A stretch of DNA of 64,000 nucleotides from contig NC_091966.1 in assembly GCF_036711975.1 (NCBI RefSeq), forward strand, positions 7,261,501 through 7,325,500, in the 5' to 3' direction. The notes beneath the pieces are model-generated. The model did no database searches. It was not told the origin of the DNA and was given only the letters and a program-made list of their open reading frames with translations. Each line of letters begins with the position of its first letter. Position 1 is the first letter of the stretch. Both the position numbers and the translations under genes were made by a program. This document shows positions 11,967 through 23,900 of this stretch, piece by piece. Source of the DNA: Onthophagus taurus. Lineage: Eukaryota; Arthropoda; Insecta; Coleoptera; Scarabaeidae.

Positions 11967-14900
11967 GTAAGTTATTTTTTAATTTTTTTCTTATTATTAT
12001 TAATGAAATGAATCATAAATTAGTGCAACCTTCGGGAATTGGTAATCTGACTCAGAATGTTTATATATTTACTAACATTGGGGTCATCTACATAGATTTC
12101 CTTTTCAAACACATGACTCATTAAAAATATTTTTCCTTCTCGATTGTAATTTCAAATGACGTCATTGTTTTTTTCTTATCTCGTATTGATTTATTTTTAA
12201 ATCGATTTAAATTTAATTTACGAAACCCCCCGGAACTGCGACCGAAATTGATTTTGAAATAATTAAATTTCTTTATATGCAATGAAACTTATGAATTCAT
12301 TCGTTCATTCACGAACAAAACCGGAGCAAGTGTTTGAAAATAAATGAATGTGTGTCATAAAAGTCGACTTTATTAAAATCGGCTTCCACCACTTTTAATC
12401 CGTGAATGCAAAACAAAATGAATGATTGTGTTTACGCAAAACCGACGCTTTTGGTATAATTTCCCGAGACACAAACGTATTTGCATTTAATTAACACACA
12501 GAACAATTTGATGTATAAAATAGGGCTAACCTATTATTAACATGGCGTGGGCGAATGTATTTGAACATTAAAATAATTATTTTTATATAAAAACGGAGTA
12601 AATTTTTTTTCTTTTGTAAGGAATTTCTTTTTTTAATAATTTTAAAAAGATATGTTATAAGATATACAGGGTGTGTCAAATATCTGGAATAGAGCCAATA
12701 ACTTCGCCATTTGTGATTTTAAAGAAAAATGTTTTAAATACAAGTTTCTTTATTAATCATGGCGCTTTTTTTGGCGATATTTGCTTGTTTGCATTGTTTT
12801 TTGTTTCGTTGCTATGGCAACCAACATTGTTATTTTAAATGGGATGCATACATTTTTTTTGCATACTTTGATAGAGGATAAGTCCCTCTATGCGATGAAC
12901 ATATCAAATCATATGGTTGTATAAGAAAAAAATTGAGAAAAAATGCGTTTTTTGAAAGTATTAATCAAAGCTAATTACAGTCAAAGTAGGCGCCAAAATA
13001 ACGCCGTTGACAGCTTTAAATGTCACAAAAATTACAGTTCAACAATTATAAATAATTAATAATGTATGGTCATTGGTAGCTGTCTTTGGCGATCAACTTT
13101 TTGGAAGGTTTTTAACACTTCCGGTGTTAAAGAATTTTTTTAATATTTTGGATACTGTTGATTGTGTAATTTGTGTAAATATTATTGAACAGTGTAGAAA
13201 CTTCACTTTGAGTGCATTTTCTATCACCATACCCATACATTATTAATATTTGGATTCTTTGTTATTCGCTTAATTGCGCCATATTTGTTTAAACTGTCAA
13301 TTTTTTGACATTGAAAGCGGTCAACGGCGTTATTTCGACGCCTACTTCGATTGTAATTTGTTGATTTAATATTTTCAGAGAACACATTTTTTCTCGATTT
13401 TTTTTTATACAACCATATGATTTGATATGTTCATCGCGTAGAGGGATTCATCCTCTATTAAAATGTGCAAAAAAATCATGCATCCCATTTAAAATAACAA
13501 TGTTGGTTGCTATAGCAACGAAAGAAAGAACAATGTAAACTAGAATTTTTTAATTGAAACATTTTTCTTTAAAACCACAAATGACAAAGTTATTGGCTAT
13601 CTATATTCCAGACATTTGGCACACCCTGTATATAAGACAATTTTTTTTAAATTGATGATTATATTAAATTCGGAATATTTATTAAAAACCTTTTTATTTG
13701 ATGCCAAACTCGCCATATTTACGGTAAAAATTAAAAAAGTTAGGTTATAATCAACAAAATACCCGTCATTTTGTTTTTCTATTGTTTTTCAGCTAAAATT
13801 TTTTTGTATATTAATTTTAATATACAAAAAATAATCTTAATTTTAAAGATAATCCTACCAAGTTTGAGTTCATTTAAAAAAAAAACCATTCTTATAACGA
13901 TTAGAAAATTTTTTTTTATATAATAATAATATTAAATTCGTAATCTTAATCAAAAACCTTTTAATTTGATACTAAACACGCCATATTTACGGTAAAAATT
14001 AAAAAAAAGTGAGGTTAAAATCAACGAAATAACCGCCATCTTGTTTTTTTGTTCTTTTTAGTTAACATTCTTTGTATCTCCCTTAATGTTAAAGATAATC
14101 CTACCGAGTTTGGGTTCATTTTAAAGCATTTTTAATTCTCTTTATGATTAGAAATGACTTTTGTATAAAAATTAAAACAAAAACTTTCGTTTTACTTGAT
14201 GATAATATTAAATTCGTAATATTTATTAAAATCTCGTTAATTTGATACCAAACACGCCATATTTACAATAAAAATTAAAAAAAGTGAGGTTAAAATCAAC
14301 AAAATAACCGCCATCTTGTTTTTTTGTTGTTTTTAGTTAACATTCTTTGTATCTCCCTTAATGTTAAAGATAATCCTACCGAGTTTGGGTTCATTTTAAA
14401 GCATTTTTAATTTTCTTTATGTCTAGAACTGATTCAAGATATTTTTGCATAAAAATTAAAACAAAAACTTTTGTTTTACTTGATGATAATATTAAATTCG
14501 TAATATTTATTAAGATCTCGTTAATTTGATACCAAACACGCTATATTTATGGTAAAAATTAAAAAAAAAGTGAGGTTAAAATCAACGAAATAACCGCCAT
14601 CTTGTTTTTTGTTGTTTTTAGTTAACATTTTTTGTATCTCACTTAATTTTAAAAATAATTCTACCGAGTTTGGGTTCATTTTAAAGCATTTTTAATTCTC
14701 TTTATGATTAGAAATGATTCAAGATACTTTTGCATAAAAATTAAAACAAAAACTTTCGTTTTACTTGATGATAATATTAAATTCGTAATATTTATTAAAA
14801 TCTCGTTAATTTGATACCAAACACGCTATATTTACGGTAAAAATTAAAAAAAGTGAGGTTAAAATCAACGAAATAACCGCCATCTTTTTTTTGTTGTTTT

Positions 14901-17900
14901 TAGTTAACATTATTTGTATCTCCCTTAATGTTAAAGATAATCCTACCGAGTTTGGGTTCATTTTAAAGCATTTTTAATTTTCTTTATGACTAGAACTGAT
15001 TCAAGATACTTTTGTATAAAAATTAAATCAAAAACTTTCGTTTTACTTGATGATAATATTAAATTCGTAATATTTATTAAAATCTCGTTAATTTGATACC
15101 AAACACGCCATATTTACGGTAAAAATGAAAAAAAGTGAGGTTAAAATCAACAAAATAACCGCCATCTTGTTTTTTGTTGTTTTTAGTTATAATTCTTTGC
15201 ATCTCACTTAATTTTAAAGATAATCCTACCGAGTTTGGGTTCATTTTAAAGCATTTTTAATTTTCTTTATGATTAGAAATGATTCAAGATACTTTTGTAT
15301 AAAAATTAAATCAAAAACTTTCGTTTTACTTGATGATAATATTAAATTCGTAATATTTATTAAAATCTCGTTAATTTGATACCAAACACGCTATATTTAA
15401 GGTAAAAATTAAAAAAAAAGTGAGGTTAAAATCAACGAAATAACCGCCATCTTGTTTTTTGTTGTTTTTAGTTATAATTCTTTGCATCTCACTTAATTTT
15501 AAAGATAATCCTACCAAGTTTGGGTTCATTTTAAAGCATTTTTAATTTTCTTTATGATTAGAAATGATTCAAGATACTTTTGTATCAAAATTAAATCAAA
15601 AACTTTCGTTTTACTTGATGATAATATTAAATTCGTAATATTTATTAAAATCTCGTTAATTTGATACCAAACACGCCATATTTACAATAAAAATTAAAAA
15701 AAGTGAGGTTAAAATCTACAAAATAACCGCCATCTTGTTTTTTGTTGTTTTTAGTTATAATTCTTTGCATCTTACTTAATTTTAAAGATAATCCTACCGA
15801 CTTTGGGTTCATTTTAAAGCATTTTTAATTTTCTTTATGACTAGAACTGATTCAAGATATTTTTGCATAAAAATTAAAACAAAAACTTTCGTTTTACTTG
15901 ATGATAATATTAAATTCGTAATATTTATTAAAATCTCGTTAATTTGATATCAAACACGCCATATTTACGGTAAAAATTAAAAAAAAGTGAGGTTAAAATC
16001 AACGAAATAACCGCCATCTTGTTTTTTGTTGTTTTTAGTTATAATTCTTTGCATCTCACTTAATTTTAAAGATAATCCTACCAAGTTTGGGTTCATTTTA
16101 AAGCATTTTTAATTTTCTTTATGATTAGAAATGATTCAAGATACTTTTGTATCAAAATTAAATCAAAAACTTTCATTTTACTTGATGATAATATTAAATT
16201 CGTAATATTTATTAAAATCTCGTTAATTTGATACCAAACACGCCATATTTACAATAAAAATTAAAAAAAGTGAGGTTAAAATCTACAAAATAACCGCCAT
16301 CTTGTTTTTTTGTTGTTTTTAGTTAACATTCTTTGTATCTCACTTAATTTTAAAGATAATCCTACCGAGTTTGGGTTCATTTTAAAGCATTTTTAATTCT
16401 CTTTATGATTAGAAATGACTTTTGCATAAAAATTAAAACAAAAACCTATGTTTTACTTGATGATAATATATATTCAAATCTCGTTAATTTGATACCAAAC
16501 ACACCATATTTACAGTGGACATCAAAAAAGTTAGGTTATAATCTACAATTAACCGCCATTTTGTTTTTTTTTGTTTTTAGTTAACATTCTTTGTATCTCA
16601 CTTAATTTTAAACATAATCCTACCGAGTTTGGGTTCATTTTAAAGCATTTTCAATTCTCTTTATGATTTAAAATGATTCATGACATTATTTCCGAAAAAA
16701 ATTATTTAATAATTTTATTTTTAATTTAAATACGAAATTCACTTGTTACTTTAATTAATTAAAACATGAATTCGTTATCTAGATTGATGTCCATTAAGTT
16801 AATACCTCATCCACCCCGACGATAAAAATCGTCTAATTTAAAATCGATTTGTCTTATTTAGATAACAAATTTAGTTTGAGTTCGGCTAAAACAAATTAAA
16901 TTATCATAACTTAATATGCGACCCGTTTTACATCACAATTTCTACCCTCTCGCAACAGGAGCAATTTAGATTAAGATTTCAACCTCCGGTTATTGCTTAC
17001 AATTATACGCACACACTCTACTTAATGGCTACCGAGGCCATCGTAACTAACTCCCGGAGCAACAGATTCGCTCCGAGCGATCCAATTCTGTTGTAATTTA
17101 GCTTTCTGAACCCTATAACCGGTTACGTTTTGCATTTGGGGGGATAAATCCCTTTACTCCGGGACACTTAAAATTAATAGCGTATGCATTTCGAAGCTCT
17201 CAAGTGCAATCTACTTTTGCACAGCCTTTGCCACTTTGATTCTCCTCTCGAGTAGTACTCTAAGAGTATGAAATTGCCCCCTTCCAGTCTCTTTACTCTG
17301 GTTTGGATATGTTCCAGTTGATAAGGATTTAATTTGAATATCTTAACAGTGAGTCATTGTTATCTCTTATATTAAACTATAAATCGCATCGCAACCAAGC
17401 TAGATACAGTTAATCCCATCAGATTGTTTCAAATTGTTCCTTGGAATTTTTGCAGGTCAAAAAATCCTCTTCAGGTAGAGATAAACTGGATTGACAATAG
17501 AAAAGTTGGTCGTGAAAGAGGCGGTATATAATAAGAAACGGACAAAAGATGTTGTTAAAGAAAGCGAGTTCTGGGAAACAATTGTCATGATTTTAAACGA
17601 ACTATAAACCATTAAAAAGTATTTGTAATTAAAAAAAAAGCTTTTTCTCTTTGTAATATTCGCTTTCATCTCCAGTATCTTTGATTAATTATACCCTTTT
17701 CATAACCAGGGAGGAGAACTAATTTTAAGGGATCCATTACAGCTACATGGAGTCGGTTGTTTGCAGAGATCGTAAAGCTCGTCTTCCGGTGTTAGGGCAA
17801 CTAACACTTTGACGAAACGAGCACCACTACCGAACCTAGTCGTTATGCAGTTTCTCAAATTACTCGCGAACGGTAATCCCACCCAGAAACCATTTAAAGA

Positions 17901-20900
17901 AACTTGGAAACGACGATGTTCATAGTGTGTGTAAAATCTCGGTGAGAGGAATATTTATGGGCTATATAAAATTAATGAATTGTAAAGTCCACACAAAACG
18001 GTCGTAAACCCAATACCGAATACCGGGGGGAAGATTGTGAATTATTACACGGGCAAATGGGTTTTTGGAAGTTGGCCCATAGCTTATCCGCAGATTAACC
18101 CAAGTTATTACAATATTACAAGAGAAAAGGTGTACAAAAGAGAGAAGGGATGCGGGCGTAGGCGTATCGGGTTCTGACCGTTATTGCAGCTGAAGATTAC
18201 CGTGGGGAAGGATCGATAACGGGGTCGCAGTCCTCCCCCCGAAACTACATAGAGTAAAACCGAAGCCGCTGGTATGTGGGTCAAACGAAGACGTTAGGTG
18301 CTAAACATATGTACCGCAGCTGAACAAACTATTCGCTCGGTTCCTAAAATTACACTTGTATTAAATTAGAAAGAACGTTCTTCTCGATGGAAAACGAAGC
18401 AACGCTCGGACACCGAGCTTGCTTCAAGTTAATCAATGGTGCGTGACAAATCGAATGAGTCACCGCACTATTTTTGGATTCGGGGTGTTGATATTTTCCA
18501 AATAGGAGCGCCATCAATGTAATTAAATTTTTTTTTGGGCGTTCAGGCGGAAATTTACCACTTACAATAAATATATATAGTTTTTGAAAACGAAAACAAA
18601 ATTTCACCTAAATTCTTATTTATTAGCATTGTGTACATTAAGATAACGTTTGAAGAGCAATCAATTTACACCCACATGACAAAACATAATTGATTTGGTA
18701 TCATCAGATAACTAACCCACACGTTACACTTTTTTTACTCACATATTTTTTTTTTGAATGAATGATTAACGATAAAAAAATTTACGCAAAAACTTTTTTT
18801 TTAGCTGTGTCCAAAGAAGAACAAGAGGACCAACAACACGGGAAACTTCCTTACAATGGATACAGTGATGAGTTCCTGGACAGATTGGAGCCGAATGGTA
18901 ATATTCCAGCTGGTAAAGGTGATATTAGATATGGTAAGAATTAATTTTATTATTAAAATAAGTAATAAATTGAAAATTAAATAAAATTATTTTTAGAATG
19001 GAATAACATGGGAGGACACGATAGGGTAAAACGTCAACTTTCCGTATCATCCGATAGTAAATTACTTGATGATGATATAAGGGAAGAAACGAGGGTGATT
19101 ATGAGACCGAAGAAACCTCCCAGACCGAAATCGGAGGTTTTGCTTAATCAGGGAGGCGATCACCGTCGAATGAAAAGGTTTTCCGCTTTCGGGGGTGATT
19201 CGCCATATGGAAAATCAGAAGCGTACATCAAATTAGAACAATTAGGAGAAGGATCTTATGCGACCGTGTACAAAGGATATAGCACGTAAGATTATAATAC
19301 ATTAAATAATTAATTATAAATAATTGTATTTGTTGTAGTTTAAAAAATCAAGTGGTTGCATTAAAAGAAATTAGACTGCAGGAAGAAGAAGGAGCCCCAT
19401 TTACCGCGATCAGAGAGGCTTCTTTATTAAAGGAGTTAAAACACGCCAACATAGTCACATTGCACGATATCGTACACACCAACGAAACATTAACATTTGT
19501 CTTCGAATATGTTGTAAGTACAAAAAGATTTTTTTGACGGAAAATATGTTGAAGTTAATTTTCTTTAGCATACAGATTTATCACAGTACCTGGAACGACA
19601 CGGGCGCGGACTGGATCCGCGTAACGTAAAACTATTTCTCTTCCAACTCCTAAGGGGATTGGCGTATTGTCACAAACGCAGGGTGCTACATAGGGACGTT
19701 AAACCACAGAATCTATTAATAAGCGAAATGGGCGAATTGAAGCTGGCCGATTTCGGTTTGGCTCGGGCGAAATCCGTTCCGAGTCATACTTATTCGCACG
19801 AAGTGGTTACTTTATGGTATCGACCGCCGGATGTTTTACTAGGAAGCACCGAGTACTCTACCTCTTTGGATATGTGGGGCGTTGGATGTATTTTTGTTGA
19901 GATGATTATAGGAACGGCAATTTTTCCAGGATTACGTGATACTTATGATCAACTAGATAAAATATTTAAGGTAAAAGTGATTGAAATGTTGATTGTGATA
20001 AGTGATAAGAGTTGTTTATGTATCCAGGCATTAATGCCAATATTTTTTTTTGTTGTTTTGTCATTATGGTTGATTATAAGGAGAACATTATTATATACAT
20101 ACAAAAAAAGTCTGAAGACGCACGACCAAACCCGAAACTTTCTAACTGCAGGTTTAGTCTTATTTCTAATGATAGTGCAAGTATTAAATTTAGCTGCGAA
20201 ATTAGAAATTTAAATGACGCGGACTAATAGTTCTCGCGCGTGTATTGAAAGGTTAAAACTAAAATTGCTGCGTCCGTTTTACAACAACATTGATTTATTG
20301 AAATTTTCGTGAAACGATCCTCTGAATGTGTACAATGATTAAAAATATTATGCTTAATATGTTGTGTTCCATCTGTTGACACCACATGTTTAAAAGTGTT
20401 TCAGAGTTGTTTGTTTTTTACTTCTGAGGTTATTTTTATGAATCTGTTTTTATTTATTGTGAGTTATAAAAAGTAAATTTTACAAGATACTAAAAACATT
20501 TAATTCAAATATTTCGCTTTATGGCGAACATAAATTTTTAACGAACATTTTTTAATTTGCCAGTTATATTCTTGTTAGCATATTAAATCTTAAGTCGTAG
20601 TAAAATGCTGGACAACTCGAAATTATACTTTAATAATAAAAATAGCATATCCACGATTTTATTTAACACCCATTAAGTGTAACATTACTTTTTGGGCTTA
20701 ATCTTTTTATCAAGATTTTATTTTATATTGATATAAACCAATGGAAAATGAATAATTTATATTTCCTATATTTATCACATCTATTATTATCATCATGGAT
20801 GTCCTAATCAATGGATTGTCAAACTGTTAAAATCATACTCAGGTCACCACTATCAAAATCTAGTTGTTACAACAAAACAAATATACTTATACACAAAATA

Positions 20901-23900
20901 TGGAGGTCTTCTAGGACTTTTGTGTCAATAAATACAGGGTGATTTATTAGCTCACCATCAAACTTTGACATATGTCCTAACTGTCCTATTTCAATTATTT
21001 ACGAAATTATAAGATTTCTTTCTGCAGCAAATTTATTAATAGTCAGTTAAATCAAACATTCAACAAAAACAAAGTTATCATTGTAATATGTCACATATGT
21101 CAGTTTGCTATAAGGTTTAATTATTACATACAAGAAAAACTCAAACTGCTATAACTGCTATAATTTTCATGTATGCTTTTTGCAATGGAAATGCTCGACA
21201 ATCAGTACGAGAATATCAAGAAAGATTTTCACAGCGTCATCTGCCATATTATTCAGTTTTTAGCGATTCTTTCAGAAGACTGAGAAACAGGTAATCCTGC
21301 TCCAGTAAAAGCTATTCGACCGCATGTAGTTAATGTAGAAGACATAGAAGCTGTAATTAAAGCTGTCATTGATAATCCTTGCATCAGCACTCGAAAAATA
21401 GCACACAACATACATGTAAGTCAAAATTTTACATGGGGCGTATTGAACCGCGAAGAATGTTCAAGCTCCTACAGCCAGGAGATAATTAGCAACGGTTAGC
21501 ATTTTGTGAATGGTTATTGCAGCAACATGCGCAAAATAATGACTTCATTTCAAATGTTCTCTGGACAGATGAATCATCTTCTACACGAGATGGTATAAAT
21601 AATTACCATAATGGTAAAAATCCACATGCGATTAGATCAAGGAAATTTCAACAACATTTCAGCATCAACTTCTGGGGTGGAATATTTATCAACAATTTAT
21701 TAGGTTTGCATGTACTTGATGAACGCTGTAAATTACAGATTTTTTTGAACAATACACTTTTTGATTTACTTGAAGATATACCTCTTAATGTAATTCAAAA
21801 TATGTGGTCCAAACAAGTGGATTAGTAATAATGGTCCATTTGCTTGGCCACCTAGATCCCCCGACCTTAATCCATTGGATTTCTAGTTATGGGGTCAAAT
21901 GAAACAAATTGTGTATCAAGTAGAAATTAACACACGAGAACAATTATTAAACAGAATACAAATGGCTGCTACTGAAATAAGAAATCAACCAGACATTTTA
22001 ATTCGGCTAAAGAACTCTTTAATTCGTCGTTGTGAAGCCTGTATTTTAGCAGAAGGAGGCTCTTTTGAACAATATTTGTAATATTTATATGTTTTAAAAA
22101 AAATTTAGCAGTTAATTATGATATAAAAATTAAAACTTTAAAGTGTTATAATTTCTTAAATAATTGAAATAATAGGACATATGTTTATTAACATTTTTTT
22201 TTGGTAATTGGATTAGCTGTCATATATCAAAATTTGATTGTGAGCTAATAAATCACCCTGTATAGTTTTAATAATATAATAGCACTTCCAGAAAAAAATG
22301 TGGTTCTTTTATTATTTCTTATTATTGTTGTGTTTCTGGAGTTACACATACATCATTGTTGATAGAAAGATTGTTTTCAAAGACCATATCGTGATTAAAC
22401 TAAAGCTAGAACTAATACTAGAACTATAATATAATAATAATAATAATGTTTATTTGTCAATTATTATGTTATTGTTATTATATTGTGTTAGTTTTAGTTT
22501 AATTAACGCTGGCTGTGAAACCCTTCATATTTATACCATACTGTGAATATATCAAAAAGTTAATACAAATTTATTAATTATCTATGGAATGTCAGATATA
22601 TTTACTGCATAAAATTAAATTTGCGATAACACTAAATGTTTGTACGTTATTTAATGATTCTGAATCAGAAATTGCAATATATATCAGTAGATTCAATTCC
22701 TTTATCAGATATAAATAGGAATTGTTTTGCGATTTGTAAGCGAATTTATATGGAATACGAATAATGGATCATTAATTTTTGTGCAAACTAAGCCAAACTA
22801 ATTAAGAGATAATTTTATAAGCCATTGCATATCGAATAACTTTATGACTTCTAATAGAGGTATTTATAGCGTTGAAATAAATTATATAAGTTTACTCACC
22901 ATGTTATCCACTTCTAAGAGTTAATTATGACCATTTCCGCCACTAGAATTTGGATCAGCAATTTTTCGTTGTATACAAAAAATAGAATAATTACTTTTTC
23001 TGATTTTGTATAACACAGAGTTTTTTCAGTTATTCTACATTTATTACTGCTTCCGTTCTTTTTGTGTATTTCTATTTACTCTGATACATATCTTGTCTTC
23101 CCTATTCTTGCTGCAGATATCTTTATAAGATTGCTTCTATTTCTCCATTTGAGCTCTCAATATCAGTTAATAAGAACTATGACTCGTCAATTCGAACTCT
23201 GAATCTGAGTCATTTCGAGGTGTAAACTCTAGGATTTGTGTGTCAATTCCAAATTAACTCTGAAAAAAAAGTAATATTCAAACAAATTTTAATGCGGTTA
23301 CAAAAAAAAATGTAAGCAGTATTTAGATATGGTTACGGAACTATAAAGAATAAAAGATAACACAGTATTGAGAATTATTATTATTTATTAACAATTGAGA
23401 TTTTCGATAGTATAGTTGTGATGGCATTCTGTGAAAACATCTTTGAAAGAAGAAAAAAAGTGTTTCTACGTCGACTGATGTAATTGGTTCAAATTTGATT
23501 TGATCAGGTTTATTTAGCAGAACCTCAATTGCATCTATCAGTAATAATAAGTATAAACAGTCCTATACCTATTTATTGTAGTTTCTCTCATATTGGGAAA
23601 TTTATCAAAACATGCAGGAAATGCAGGAAATCGTTTTTGAGGAAACATTTTGACAGATTTTCGTTTAATTTATTTCTATGATTATTTGTACTATTAACTA
23701 CGATTTATAATCTTTTAGTTTACTAGCTTTTACTTACCAAAAATAACAAAGAGAAGATTAAAGAAATGAAACAATTAAAACCAAAAATTAGATTTGGATA
23801 AAAATATAAAGATATAGGTAATATAAATTTGTTATTAAATTGAATTTGGAAATAAAATACGATAAAATATTCATTTCGTTGTCTTCATCACTGGTGACCG

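Noticed and set aside
17700..17882. Minus-strand frame of 60 codons with several Cys
   Set aside because: No family match, no splice support; likely chance in GC-richer intronic DNA.
20012..20227. Frames continuing past kinase exon 5
   Set aside because: They lie beyond a phase-0 GT donor, and the kinase sequence resumes at 25946; this is intron read-through.
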